From the NCBI GenBank assembly GCA_963755495.1, contig CAVWJS010000006.1, positions 1,116,001-1,180,000 on the forward strand: DNA of 64,000 nucleotides. Reading direction: 5' to 3'. The notes beneath the pieces are model-generated. The model had not been told where the DNA came from. It saw nothing but the letters and a program-made list of their open reading frames with translations, and ran no database searches. Positions 1-8,484 of this stretch are shown here, one piece after another (the stretch's first letter is position 1; every line of letters begins with the position of its first letter). The DNA is from Bog-473 sp963755495. GTDB taxonomy: Bacteria > Actinomycetota > Acidimicrobiia > Acidimicrobiales > RAAP-2. The position numbers and the translations under genes were made by a program.

Positions 1-470
1 CGAGGATCCACCACCGTCGAGTGTGATTCGCATCGCGGTCAGATACCTGAGGTCGATCCTCGGGCAGGGTGCCCGATGGTGAGGTCATCGCTTTCTCCAT
101 CGGACTGGGTGCCGCAACCGGGCGCTAAGGCGTCTCGGCCCGTACATATGGACTGCTCCAGCAGGCCACTTCAGGCTGGGCGGTCCGCCGCCGGTCGATT
201 CGAGCTTTCCGCGCACCTGGCGAGATTCTATGACCGCCACGACCTCTTCCATCGCGCCTCGCGAAGATGCGCACGCCCACTGTGAGAATTAACGTGTTGG
301 AACCATCCCGGCCTGCAAGTCCGCGCCCAACTGCAGAAGAACAAAGAGTGCAATCGCTGAAAAGAATTCACCACAGTTAGGTGGTAAAATGAAGCCGCGG
401 TAGCCTTCGACCATTGAGGGTTTCTTGAGACAACCCGCGTCTCCCCTCACCTATTGGAGGCAACGACCAA
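1..470. other. Left edge, no recognisable gene
   Basis: No reading frame here has recognisable protein motifs or a convincing ribosome binding site. A 69-codon frame at 76-285 is open on the plus strand but its composition looks like random high-GC translation. The last part (about 340-470) probably carries the promoter and leader of the downstream desaturase, because a strong Shine-Dalgarno sequence (TTGGAGG, 454-460) sits at its end. Confidence 0.5.
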
Positions 471-536
471 ATGATGGCGTGTCACCCCTTCCTTTTCCGT
501 GATCGCTTTCTTCGGCCTCTTTCACGACCAGTATGA
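471..536 (+). CDS. Short leader ORF coupled to the desaturase
   Basis: A 21-codon frame starts with two consecutive ATGs (471 and 474), about 10 nt after a strong TTGGAGG Shine-Dalgarno sequence. Its TGA stop (534-536) overlaps the desaturase ATG (533-535) as ATGA. The desaturase ATG has no Shine-Dalgarno sequence of its own, so ribosomes ending the short frame could reinitiate there. The peptide begins MMACHPFLFRD and matches no family I know. It may be a coupling leader peptide. Alternatively, a one-base indel could mean that the desaturase really starts at 471. The geometry is visible in the sequence; coupling is inferred. Confidence 0.45.
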   Translation: MMACHPFLFRDRFLRPLSRPV

Positions 537-1498
537 CAACGACGTCGATCGAGGCCGAGAGAGACCCGTTATCGCCCTTGCCGCAATCGCCATTGTCAGC
601 GAAATCGTCTGATAGCCCTGCCCAGCCCGGAAGCACGCTGCAGCGGATCATTACCGGCGTCCTCGTCGTGGGCCCGCTCGTAGGGGTGGTTTTTGCGATC
701 ACCATGCTCTTTGGGCGGGGGCTCAGTTTGTTCGACTTAATCCTGGCCGTGTCGTTCTACGTCGTCGCAGGTCACGGGGTCACTGTGGGGTTTCACCGTC
801 TGTTCACCCACCGCTCGTTCAAGGTCGGGCGCGCCCTGAAGATCCTTTTGGCAGTAGCCGGGTCAATGGCATTCGAAGGCTCGGTGAACAGTTGGGTGGC
901 CAACCACAGACGCCATCATGCGTTCACCGACCAACGAGGTGACCCGCATTCGCCCTACCTGTCAGGCTCATCGTGGTCGCAACGCATCCGGGGGGGTCTT
1001 CACGCGCACGTCGGCTGGCTGTTCCAGGCACAGCCGACCGACGAGAGCCGATGGGCCGTCGACCTCACACGAGACCCTGACATGGTCATCATCAGCCGTT
1101 TGTTCCCGGTCCTTTGCGTGATTTCGCTGGGACTCCCTGCCTTAATCGGCTGGATGTTCACCGGCACCGGATCTGGCGCGCTGGAAGCCTTTCTCTGGGC
1201 GGGACTCGTGCGTGTTTTCGTTCTGCACCACAGCACGTTTGCCGTGAACTCCGTATGCCACATTTGGGGAAAGCGCCCGGACCCGACCAGAGCAGCTGAC
1301 CGCTCAACCAACTTTGCCCCGTTGGCCATCCTCTCAATGGGAGAGAGCTGGCACAACACGCACCACTCCAATCCCTCTATGGCGCGCTTCGGGCGTCAAC
1401 GCGGCGAATTGGACTCGAGCGCCCGGGTCATCCGCATACTGGAAGCAATGGGTTTGGCGCATAGCGTTCGATGGTCACCGGCCTTGCGACTGCGTTAG
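533..1498 (+). CDS. Acyl-CoA / fatty acid desaturase (delta-9 type)
   Basis: Membrane di-iron enzyme expected to put a cis double bond into fatty acyl chains and so adjust membrane fluidity. All three histidine boxes are present: HRLFTH at residues 88-93, HRRHH at 125-129 and HNTHH near residue 275. Hydrophobic membrane segments lie before box 1 (residues about 38-80) and between boxes 2 and 3. The length of 321 residues is typical of bacterial acyl-CoA desaturases (stearoyl-CoA 9-desaturase group). The first 35 residues are Ser/Pro rich and unconserved. Initiation probably depends on the leader frame at 471-536. The gene converges on the DUF6629 gene with a 24-bp overlap at the 3' ends. Class assignment is firm; regiospecificity is inferred. 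Confidence 0.9.
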   Translation: MTTTSIEAERDPLSPLPQSPLSAKSSDSPAQPGSTLQRIITGVLVVGPLVGVVFAITMLFGRGLSLFDLILAVSFYVVAGHGVTVGFHRLFTHRSFKVGRALKILLAVAGSMAFEGSVNSWVANHRRHHAFTDQRGDPHSPYLSGSSWSQRIRGGLHAHVGWLFQAQPTDESRWAVDLTRDPDMVIISRLFPVLCVISLGLPALIGWMFTGTGSGALEAFLWAGLVRVFVLHHSTFAVNSVCHIWGKRPDPTRAADRSTNFAPLAILSMGESWHNTHHSNPSMARFGRQRGELDSSARVIRILEAMGLAHSVRWSPALRLR

Positions 1499-2188
1499 GG
1501 CGCGCCTCCCCTGGTTCAAGGTGAACGCGTAGGGCTGCGCACGGTGTGGCTTGGCGAAGCGCATGTGCAACATGATCGCTCCACTGCTGAGCGCCGCGTA
1601 AAAGCACCAAAGTGACGTAAAACCATCAGCAGTAAGCCGAGCCAGCACGATTGCCGCTATCAGGTTGGCAAACCCGAATATGACGATGTGCTTGTATCCC
1701 GAGAGAAGTAACGAACCGCACGTCGCCAACAGGTAGAGCCCGACAATAACGACCCCATGTTGCAGTCCGATGCTGTAGGCCAGGTGATACGTCCCTAGCT
1801 TCACGGTTACTCGGTTCCGCAGCATCGTGACGAGAAGCGCACTTGCGACGCAGGCGCCTAAGAGAACAAGCGGCGCGATGATCAATCGTCGGCGGCGGGT
1901 GGGTTCGAGCATCATGATCGCAAACGGAATGAAGATTGGCACGACGATCAAAGCGATCACGAGGTAGATCCACATAGCCGTCCGCCCGACAGCTTCAGGA
2001 ACATGGCCCTGGAGCCACCACCACACCAGAGTCTCATCGAGTTGGTGCAGGCCGAAGAGCAGCGGCATCGCAGCCAAAAGGAGTTGATCCTTGCGGTGGC
2101 GCAGATGGCGGCAGGCATCAACACCTATTGCAGTGATGACAAGCCCACCCACGAGATCGCCCTCGGGGGAAAAGCACACGGTTGGCAC
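1475..2188 (-). CDS. DUF6629-like integral membrane protein
   Basis: A 237-residue polytopic membrane protein with about seven hydrophobic segments. The N terminus reads CFSPEGDLVGG followed by a short acidic/His region and then HQLDETLVWW, which I recognise as the pattern of the uncharacterised actinobacterial DUF6629 family. No catalytic motif is evident. The last 30 residues are basic and probably cytoplasmic. Its 3' end overlaps that of the desaturase on the other strand. The function is unknown, and nothing in the neighbourhood suggests one. Confidence 0.75.
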   Translation of the reverse strand: MPTVCFSPEGDLVGGLVITAIGVDACRHLRHRKDQLLLAAMPLLFGLHQLDETLVWWWLQGHVPEAVGRTAMWIYLVIALIVVPIFIPFAIMMLEPTRRRRLIIAPLVLLGACVASALLVTMLRNRVTVKLGTYHLAYSIGLQHGVVIVGLYLLATCGSLLLSGYKHIVIFGFANLIAAIVLARLTADGFTSLWCFYAALSSGAIMLHMRFAKPHRAQPYAFTLNQGRRALTQSQGR

Positions 2189-2228
2189 CGTAGCCCGTGA
2201 TCATCACGAAGCCGGCACACAGCTGTAG

Positions 2229-2447
2229 CTACTTCTTCTTTTTCTTCTTCTTTCCAATGCTCGGGAAACGCTTTTTCACCGCTGCCTCGACCTTCTTCTG
2301 CTCGGCCGGGGTGCCGTTCTGCGCGACGCGTGCCAATGCATTCCGCGGATGCGCCTTGTCGGGGATCGGATACTTCCGCTTGCCGGGCAAGCCGAAATCC
2401 TTTTTGGTCAGCTTCTTGCGCTCTTTGGTTCCCAGTTTCTTAGCCAT
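2229..2447 (-). CDS. Small lysine-rich protein (DUF6582-like)
   Basis: A 72-residue very basic protein. It carries the motif DFGLPGKRKYPI, then HPRNALARVAQNG and a closing run of seven lysines after PSIGK. The LPGKRKYPIPD...HARNALAR...G pattern recurs in small bacterial and phage proteins of unknown role (DUF6582). The poly-Lys tail is encoded by the TTC/TTT-rich stretch at 2232-2256 on the plus strand. Such a tail suggests nucleic-acid contact, but that is inference. It is followed on the same strand by DUF6629 after a 40-bp gap, so the two may share a transcript. Confidence 0.7.
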   Translation of the reverse strand: MAKKLGTKERKKLTKKDFGLPGKRKYPIPDKAHPRNALARVAQNGTPAEQKKVEAAVKKRFPSIGKKKKKKK

Positions 2448-2498
2448 GGCCGTTTGTTACCCCTCACGCTATGGGCGAATCCCTCAAGTACAGCTCAT

Positions 2499-3330
2499 TC
2501 ACACCGTCTCGTCCGTGGTGACCCGACGTCGATAGGCCGAGGGGGTCTCCCCGGTATGCCGGGCGAAGGCCCGGGCGAACGAGCTCCCCCTCGAAGCCCA
2601 CGGCATTGGCCACGTCGAGGATCGAAGGGCCTGGCTCGGACAGAAAAGCCATGGCGCGGAGAACGCGGCTCTCGAAGAGGTATTGGCGCCATGTCATGCC
2701 GGTCGCAGCCGGGAAGGCCCGACGCAGGCTGCGCTCAGATATCCCGACGGTCCGGCAGACCTCAACCGGCGTGACGGTGGCCAGATTTGCGTTGGTGTGC
2801 TCCATGACGGCCCGCACCAGAGGATCCTTGGAGGTCGGCAGGCAGAGGGGCATCTCGTGTTCGAGCCACTCCAGCACCAGGGCGGCCAGGGCCGTGAAGA
2901 AGGAATCGGCTCCGGGATCGCTCTGGGGCCGGCTTATGGGCCAGCGCACGGCGTAGAGGATCATCTCTCTGATCACCGGAGCGGCGGCCAGAATCCGGGC
3001 CCGGTGCCCATCGTCGGGAACGAGAGTTGGGACGAAGAAGACGGAAATGGTCCTAACCCCGTTGAGAGTGGAGCTGTGCGACAGGCCGGCCGGGATCCAG
3101 GCAGCCTGCTGCGGGGGAAGGAGATAGTGGGCGGCTTCCGTCTCCACCTCGATGGTCCCCTGGAAGGCGTATTCGAGCTGATGGAGGTCATGGGAGTGCC
3201 AACCCGTCACCAGGTTGGGTCCGTCATAGACGAATGTCCCGGCCACCACCTCCGTCTTCCCCCGGAGGTCTACGAGTCCATGGTTGGCCGTATAAGGCAA
3301 ATTATTGGCCGGATGCGCAGCGACGGTCAC
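2499..3330 (-). pseudogene. AraC-family regulator with cupin N terminus, frameshifted near its end
   Basis: Transcription regulator with an N-terminal cupin-like sensor domain (residues about 10-110, with WHSHDLHQLEYAF) and a C-terminal double HTH of the AraC/XylS type (ISERSLRRAFPAATGMTWRQYL). After VANAVGFEG the unshifted frame runs on to 2464 in meaningless sequence. Removing one C from the run of five at 2586-2590 restores the canonical ending SSFARAFARHTGETPSAY and a stop at 2499-2501. The gene begins with GTG at 3330 and is divergent from a methyltransferase only 25 bp away, so the shared promoter region is very short. It may be a one-base sequencing error or a recent mutation that removes the second recognition helix. 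Confidence 0.8.
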
Positions 3331-3355
3331 AGGGGCGAAGTGTACCTAATGGGAA

Positions 3356-4129
3356 ATGAACGAAAAGCTCTCCGATGAGGAAGTTCGCCAGTCATTCGCT
3401 CGACAGGTGGCGCTCTTTTCCGGCACAGATTCGCCGTTCGCGAGTCGTTCGTCTCTCGCCACCAGATGGGTCGAGCCACTCGAACCGGACATGATCGTTC
3501 TCGACGTGGCCTGTGGGGCGGGCCACGTGGCCGAGGAGATCGCCCCGAAAGTTCGTCAGGTGGTCGGGCTGGATCTCACCTCCGACCTCTTGCGATTGGG
3601 GGCCGAACGCCTGAAGGCCAAGGGGCTGGGCAACGTCCTTTTTCAAGAAGGCAATGCCGATGACCTGCCCTTTCTCAGTGAATCGTTCGATCTTGTTGTA
3701 TGCCGGAGCGCGCTGCATCACTTCAGGGATCCCGCTACGATGGTGCGGGAGATGGCCCGGGTCTGCCGAGCAGGGGGCCGGGTGGCGGTCTCTGATTTGG
3801 TGGCACCCGGACAGGATGTGCGGGCCGCGTACGACGAGATGCATCGTCACCTCGATCCCTCCCATATGGGGGTGCTCCTGAGAGACGAACTCGTAGAGCT
3901 CCTGGCGAACGAGGTTGGCCCTGTGTGCTTCGGCGAACTCAATGACCCAGGCCGGTTCCCATTGGATTACATCTTCAGTGAGGTCAGTGATCGGCAGTGG
4001 GTGAGCTCGGCGCTCGCAGCAGAACTCGCCGGCGGTCCCCCCTCAGGCTTCAGCCCGGAAGCAGAGCCCGGGACTCGGGCGCTCTCGGTCGCCTTCACGA
4101 CCGTCACGGTCCACGCCAATCGAATTTGA
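3356..4129 (+). CDS. Class I SAM-dependent methyltransferase (UbiE/MenG-like)
   Basis: A 257-residue cytoplasmic methyltransferase. Motif I is VLDVACGAGHVAEE (about residues 46-59), the acidic end of beta 2 is GLDLTSDLL, and the post-I motif is GNADDLPF followed by VVCRSALHHF, as in UbiE-type enzymes. The C-terminal third (HRHLDPSHMGVLL onward) resembles small-molecule methyltransferases. The substrate cannot be read from the sequence. The divergent AraC regulator gene next door suggests that it may respond to the regulator's ligand. No further gene of a pathway is adjacent on this strand. Confidence 0.85.
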   Translation: MNEKLSDEEVRQSFARQVALFSGTDSPFASRSSLATRWVEPLEPDMIVLDVACGAGHVAEEIAPKVRQVVGLDLTSDLLRLGAERLKAKGLGNVLFQEGNADDLPFLSESFDLVVCRSALHHFRDPATMVREMARVCRAGGRVAVSDLVAPGQDVRAAYDEMHRHLDPSHMGVLLRDELVELLANEVGPVCFGELNDPGRFPLDYIFSEVSDRQWVSSALAAELAGGPPSGFSPEAEPGTRALSVAFTTVTVHANRI

Positions 4130-4400
4130 CGACGTATACGGTTGGGTGATTACAACCCCGGACGAGCTTGCTCCAATGGAGCGAAATGACTCCCCGACCT
4201 GCCTTAGCTCCAATGTGCGACCGATGGTCTCCCGTCCGGGGCGCTGCGTTCGATCGCTGCCAGTACGAAACCGGATCAGCGGACAACGTTAGAACGGATC
4301 TGCTCCAGCCATGACGGGCCTATTAGCGACGGAAGTGACCGAGAGCGCGCCGGTATCTGTCCCATGGGTGGAAGGTTGCAAGCGGTGCGATGCTCGTCGT

Positions 4401-5429
4401 CTATGCCAGAACTATTCGGTCAAGTGCATCCAAAATGTCGCTATTGGTGAGGTCGAATTTGCGAGCAAAGTTCGCATTTGACGAAAGTAGGAAATCAAGG
4501 TCTTCTAGCTTGAATACGTCAGGGTGGCCGGATTCTGGATTGGTCCATCGTTTCTCGTGCAGTGCGATATTTGCGACCCTCAGGTCCGAATCATTGAAGA
4601 CAATTGTTCCGGTAACCGATTCCACTGGAATGATGGTGTGTTCGTAGTAATGGACGAGCTCGGGGTGCGAATCGACGTATTCGAGCACATGGCGAACTGC
4701 CTTGGATGAAATCACAAACCACGAATCGTGGTACCAGCACGGAAAATCGGGGCTGAAGGGAGTCCGTCTCGCCCTGATCCCGATCCAGCTAGGAAGGTGC
4801 AGTTCGACTGGCCTCCCGTATAGAGAAAACGTTCGCTGGGAAGCATTGATCGCCGAATATGTCAGTCGACGAGACTTGGCTACGAATTTACGCAGACGGG
4901 GCGGGAGTCTGCTTTCCAAGTTCACATTTGGCAGGCACGAATATTGATAGAGGTATCGCAGGGTGCAATTGCGGCGAAAGCCCCGGTCTTCGATTTCGTT
5001 AACCCGTTGACCCGAGATGAATGCATCCACGCCGCTATGAGCCATCCGCTTTCGGAGATCCCCGAGAGGAGCGATCGGGTAGTCCTGTTCGGACAACAAG
5101 ACGACCCAATCAACATCAAGACTATTCAAGATCCATCGAAAAACCTGCCATCGAGCTATGTCCAAACTCAGATCGCCCCAAAGGATCGGGGACTCGCTCG
5201 TCAAAAGGTGAACGTTCGACATGGAATCGAATAAAGAATGGTCTAACGGTGACGCGAACGAGTCATGATGAATAACGATGGGCGCGTCCGGCTCAGCGTG
5301 TCGCAAGGTGTTTACGAGTCGAGTCAGCTGATCTGGTGGGCGATACGCGGTAATGAAAAAGGCAATGCGCAGCGTTTTCGCGGTCCGATCGTTCTCCAGT
5401 TTGACCTCCCCGCCGCTGGTGTCAGGCAT
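4401..5429 (-). CDS. Core-2/I-branching-type glycosyltransferase (GT14-like)
   Basis: A 342-residue protein that begins RIAFFITAYRPPDQLTRLVNTLRH after an 18-residue tail. It continues with VIHHDSFASPLD, SPILWGDLSL and VVLLSEQDYPIAP. This succession matches bacterial members of the beta-1,6-N-acetylglucosaminyltransferase (GT14) family, which transfer a sugar from a nucleotide donor. No membrane segment is obvious. It stands alone, with no partner gene on its strand within 100 bp. Base composition is somewhat lower in GC than the surroundings, as in the other glycan genes of the window, suggesting transfer. Acceptor and product are unknown. Confidence 0.75.
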   Translation of the reverse strand: MPDTSGGEVKLENDRTAKTLRIAFFITAYRPPDQLTRLVNTLRHAEPDAPIVIHHDSFASPLDHSLFDSMSNVHLLTSESPILWGDLSLDIARWQVFRWILNSLDVDWVVLLSEQDYPIAPLGDLRKRMAHSGVDAFISGQRVNEIEDRGFRRNCTLRYLYQYSCLPNVNLESRLPPRLRKFVAKSRRLTYSAINASQRTFSLYGRPVELHLPSWIGIRARRTPFSPDFPCWYHDSWFVISSKAVRHVLEYVDSHPELVHYYEHTIIPVESVTGTIVFNDSDLRVANIALHEKRWTNPESGHPDVFKLEDLDFLLSSNANFARKFDLTNSDILDALDRIVLA

Positions 5430-5513
5430 GATCGACTGACTTCACATTCCAAGCCTGATGCGGTCCCTCACTTTTGCATCCTCCCATCTCGCATGCCACG
5501 GTGAAGAATCCAG

Positions 5514-6128
5514 CTATTGCGGTATGCAAAGGCCCCGGCTGGAGGCGCTTAGCTCGTCAAAAAGGGGGGCTCGAAGTTGGGTGGTCACCATCCCGGACGA
5601 AGCTTCTTCTCCCCATTTCGGCCGGCGGTCCACCCACCGAGGTTGCGCCTGCGGGCGGCGACCCTGATCGCCATTTCGCAGCGCAAGGACGGCAGCGAGG
5701 GCATCCGCAGCTGCGAAGGCAACCCCGAAGCGGATCTCGGTCGCCAGGCCTTCGGGTGATTCGTTCTGCACCCAATCGTGGAGATGGCGCACCACCTTGG
5801 GAAATGGATTCCTTTTGAAGAAGTGCACCAAGGGTTTGTCCAGATCGAGAAGGGCGGCGCCGGCCATGGCGGCCACCGTGGCCGGCCGTCCCTCCTTTGT
5901 CGCCATCAGCGTGGCCACCGCCATTGCCGTGAGTCCGAGCAGCCCGTCACGCTTGGCCACGACCAAGAATTGATGGGCTCCGCAGGGCGTCCCCGTGTCA
6001 CAGCCCCAATGCGGTACTGCGTCGAGGACCAGATGCGAGGCCACACCAACCGCGAACGCCACCACCGGCCGTCGCTCCAGCGCGCGCCCGATCAGCGCCC
6101 CGGAGAGGACGTGGTTGGTGACGAACAC
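5514..6128 (-). CDS. Membrane protein resembling metal-dependent hydrolases (YdjM/DUF457-like)
   Basis: A 204-residue protein. Its N terminus has NHVLSGALIGRAL and SHLVLDAVPHWG, the His...HxxLDxxPH arrangement seen in small membrane-bound putative metal-dependent hydrolases. Two or three short hydrophobic segments follow (about 22-33, 62-80, 86-98) and then a HFFKRNPFPKV...LHDWVQNE region. The last 50 residues are basic, low in conservation and rich in Arg/Trp, so the true C terminus may be shorter or indel-affected. No enzymatic activity can be claimed from sequence alone. Confidence 0.55.
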   Translation of the reverse strand: MFVTNHVLSGALIGRALERRPVVAFAVGVASHLVLDAVPHWGCDTGTPCGAHQFLVVAKRDGLLGLTAMAVATLMATKEGRPATVAAMAGAALLDLDKPLVHFFKRNPFPKVVRHLHDWVQNESPEGLATEIRFGVAFAAADALAAVLALRNGDQGRRPQAQPRWVDRRPKWGEEASSGMVTTQLRAPLFDELSASSRGLCIPQ

Positions 6129-6239
6129 GGAGCCACTCTGTCAGAGCAGCAACGGACTGAGAGCGCGGGATCCCCCTGTTTCCCCAGCGCAGGGCATATC
6201 GTGGCCCCCAACGGTTGTTGCAGGAAAAGGGGGCCGGGC

Positions 6240-6485
6240 ATGGCATTCGCGGGAAGCCGGACGGCACTGCGCGGACGACGCCAAGGGGTATGTCATCGTT
6301 GCGGCTGGAGGGGCGTGGTGGGCTCTGTGCGCCGCCGTGACCGCAGTCAACTTTTGGGCGCGCGCTCCTTTGACCGGCTCTGTGGCGAATGCCTTCTTGA
6401 CCTGTTGCGGGCCTCCGCGTCAGGTCCCGCCTCGAAGCCGTCAGGAGCGCAACCAAAGGTCGAGCGCGTCCGAGAGATCGTCTGA
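6240..6485 (+). CDS. CHRCGWRG double-CxxC mini-protein, copy 1
   Basis: An 81-residue protein starting at ATG 6240, eight nt after an AGGAAAAGGGGG ribosome binding site. It carries CHRCGWRG, a spacer of about 24 residues with RRRDR, and then LCGEC, that is two CxxC pairs predicted to bind one zinc. It is homologous to the proteins at 6741 and 12076. After the second CxxC it has LLDLL where the others have LFHG, and then a Pro/Ser-rich tail. No riboswitch motif precedes this copy. Function is unknown; a small zinc-ribbon or protein-interaction module is inferred. Confidence 0.6.
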   Translation: MAFAGSRTALRGRRQGVCHRCGWRGVVGSVRRRDRSQLLGARSFDRLCGECLLDLLRASASGPASKPSGAQPKVERVREIV

Positions 6486-6608
6486 ATCTCGCACGGGCCA
6501 CTTCGCTCGGTAGCGCCTCGGTTGCGAATCGGTTGGAGACGTGGCTGAGTGCCTCCTTTCCTTGACTTACGCAGGTCAAGGGGTCATTGTTGGCCTTGTT
6601 GCAAGTCG

Positions 6609-6680
6609 AAAAGGCAAACCTCTCGTGAGGGAGGGACGCAAAGTCACGGGACTCTCGGAGTTCGCCGGGCCGCCGAAATA
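6609..6680 (+). promoter_or_regulatory. c-di-GMP-I (GEMM) riboswitch upstream of mini-protein copy 2
   Basis: The aptamer core shows GGCAAACC, a hairpin closed by a GUGA-type tetraloop, GGGACGCAAAG, TCACGG, a second hairpin (ACTC..GAGT) and GCCGGG..GCCGA. These are the conserved blocks of the c-di-GMP-I aptamer. The ORF at 6741 starts about 60 nt later. Downstream, ATTTTCCC (6701-6708) can pair with GGGAAAT (6734-6740), which contains the ribosome binding site. This suggests translational control. The aptamer assignment is from motif recognition; the expression platform is inferred. Confidence 0.8.
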
Positions 6681-6740
6681 GCGATGAATGTGAAGTGGCT
6701 ATTTTCCCAGCGACCTGCACTCTCAGGGTGAAAGGGAAAT

Positions 6741-6974
6741 GTGCAAACCAGCATCCTTCACAAGCAGCGCCCCGGAATCTGCCATCGGTGCGGATGGAGA
6801 GGCATCGTCGGGAAAGTCCCACGTCGCGATCGCCGGTACATGGTTTCTGGCAATACCTGCGGTCGCCTGTGCGAGGACTGCGTGGCCGTTCTCTTCCATG
6901 GTCAGACCACGTTCCGTGACTTGCACGGCGGTCACGTCCGATTGACCGTGGTCCCAGCCCGAGAAGTCGCTTAA
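6741..6974 (+). CDS. CHRCGWRG double-CxxC mini-protein, copy 2, under a c-di-GMP riboswitch
   Basis: A 77-residue protein starting at GTG 6741, just after AAAGGGAAAT; an ATG two bases earlier is in another frame. It has CHRCGWRGIVGKV, RRDRRY, GRLCEDC and LFHGQ, so two CxxC pairs about 29 residues apart as in a compact zinc ribbon. It is clearly paralogous to the proteins at 6240 and 12076. It lies directly downstream of a c-di-GMP-I riboswitch, so its synthesis probably follows the c-di-GMP level. No membrane segment or signal peptide is seen. The role is unknown: it could be an effector, an adaptor or a small regulator. Confidence 0.7.
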   Translation: MQTSILHKQRPGICHRCGWRGIVGKVPRRDRRYMVSGNTCGRLCEDCVAVLFHGQTTFRDLHGGHVRLTVVPAREVA

Positions 6975-7233
6975 CCCCCGTGGTCATCAACCATCGGCGC
7001 CGGACCCATCGCCATCGAGAAGGTTTACCGGACCGCCCCTTCGATCCACCCGTGGGCTGGTCTCCCCTGAGTGCCAAGGCGACCATCCGGCCACTGCCTT
7101 ATAGCGAGCAGGAGATGTCCGATCTCCCCGTGCCCGAGGCGCAACCGTCAGCAACAACAGCCCTCAGCGAACAACTTCCCGAGGATTGCTCGTAGGGCGT
7201 CGCCTGCCCGGAGTCTCCCTCACAGCTGTCAGG

Positions 7234-8484
7234 TCAGGCCGCTCCGAGTGCGATGGGCAGGCTCGACAGTCCGCGGACATTGCTCGAATAGGCCCGCTTC
7301 ATGGGCTGGGTCAGTTCGTAGTCGGGGTAGCGCCGGAGCAACTCTTCGAAGGCCACGCGAGTCTCGAGACGGGCGAGCGCCGCCCCCACGCAAAGGTGGA
7401 TCCCGAAACCAAAGGCGACGTGGCGGTCAAATTGGCGGTGAATATCGAACAGCTCAGGCTCCTCGAACACCCGTTCATCATGGTTTGCCGAACCCGTAAT
7501 AAGGACCACCCTCGACTCGGGTGGGATCGTCACGCCGTGCAGAGTGACCTCCTTCTCCACCCATCGTCCCTGGTAGTGCGAGGGCGGGTCCCAGCGCAAC
7601 ATCTCCTCGACCGCGCGTGGGATGAGGCCAGGGTCATCGACTAGCTCTCGGCGTTGATCGCGGTACCACGTCAGCGCCACGACCCCATTGCCGATCAACT
7701 TTGCCGTCGTCTCGTGACCAGCCGCTATGAGCTCCATGAGACGGAACGGCACCACCCCAGGGTCAAGGCCGACCTCGTTTCCCTTCTCATCGGTGGTCCG
7801 GGCGGTCATGAGGAGGGACGCGATGTCGTCCGTCGGGTTCGCTGCCTTTGCGTGTGCCAGCTCAGTCATCATCGATACGAAGCGCATGATGGCTTCGGGC
7901 GCGTCGCTGTTGATCTTGGCGTCGCCGTCCGCTTCGCTACGGTCCAACATCCGGTCGGATAACTCGCGCAATTCCGCCCTCTCCTCGGTCGGCACGCCAA
8001 GCATTTCGGCGATGACCATCATCGGGAGATAGGCCGAGTACTCCCCGATCACGTCGAGTGTCCCGCGCTCACGAGCGTCGTCGAGGATCCCGCCGGCGAC
8101 CGAGCGGACCTGCTCTTCGAGTTGGGCGATCGCCCTTGGCGTGAACACGCGCGAAACCAGCTTGCGCTGCCAGGTGTGAGTGGGTTGGTCTTGGGCGATC
8201 AGGACGCCTGTCGTCATGGATGTGTCGAGGATCTCGATGGAAGGACCGTGGTTGGACAGGAAGGTCCCGGGTTCGAGATGGGCCTTCAGTACGTCATCGA
8301 ACCGCGAGAGAGCGTAGAAATTGAGATCAGGGTTGTGGTAGAGGGGCTCTTCGTCACGTAACCACTGGTAGACGGGATACGGGTTGGTCTGTGTGTCCCG
8401 GGCGAATGGGTTGTACTCCATTGCATGACCCCCTGTATCAGTCTGGGCAGATAGCTTGTTGAAGTTCCGTTCCGGCGCCGCCAC
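7234..8484 (-). CDS. Cytochrome P450
   Basis: Soluble haem monooxygenase of bacterial type, 416 residues. The I-helix oxygen-binding motif is AGHETT, the K-helix ExxR is EEMLR, the meander region has FDIHRQFDRHVAFG, and the haem ligand loop is FGFGIHLCVGAALARLE with the axial Cys near residue 365. The conserved ETRV-FEELLRRYP follows. The likely start is the internal Met at residue 22 (MEYNPFARDT), since family N termini usually begin there; the longer frame is kept. No ferredoxin or reductase gene adjoins it, so it must use a partner elsewhere. The substrate is unknown. Confidence 0.93.
   Translation of the reverse strand: MAAPERNFNKLSAQTDTGGHAMEYNPFARDTQTNPYPVYQWLRDEEPLYHNPDLNFYALSRFDDVLKAHLEPGTFLSNHGPSIEILDTSMTTGVLIAQDQPTHTWQRKLVSRVFTPRAIAQLEEQVRSVAGGILDDARERGTLDVIGEYSAYLPMMVIAEMLGVPTEERAELRELSDRMLDRSEADGDAKINSDAPEAIMRFVSMMTELAHAKAANPTDDIASLLMTARTTDEKGNEVGLDPGVVPFRLMELIAAGHETTAKLIGNGVVALTWYRDQRRELVDDPGLIPRAVEEMLRWDPPSHYQGRWVEKEVTLHGVTIPPESRVVLITGSANHDERVFEEPELFDIHRQFDRHVAFGFGIHLCVGAALARLETRVAFEELLRRYPDYELTQPMKRAYSSNVRGLSSLPIALGAA

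Noticed and set aside
76..285. 69-codon plus-strand frame at the left edge
   Set aside because: No ribosome binding site, motif or partner gene supports it.
2230..2258. Pyrimidine-rich TTC/TTT run resembling a terminator tail
   Set aside because: It encodes the lysine tail of the small basic protein on the minus strand and has no stem before it.
5998..7086. Minus-strand open frame of 362 codons
   Set aside because: It covers mini-protein copies 1 and 2 and the riboswitch on the other strand, and its translation has no family motif. It is open only because of high GC.
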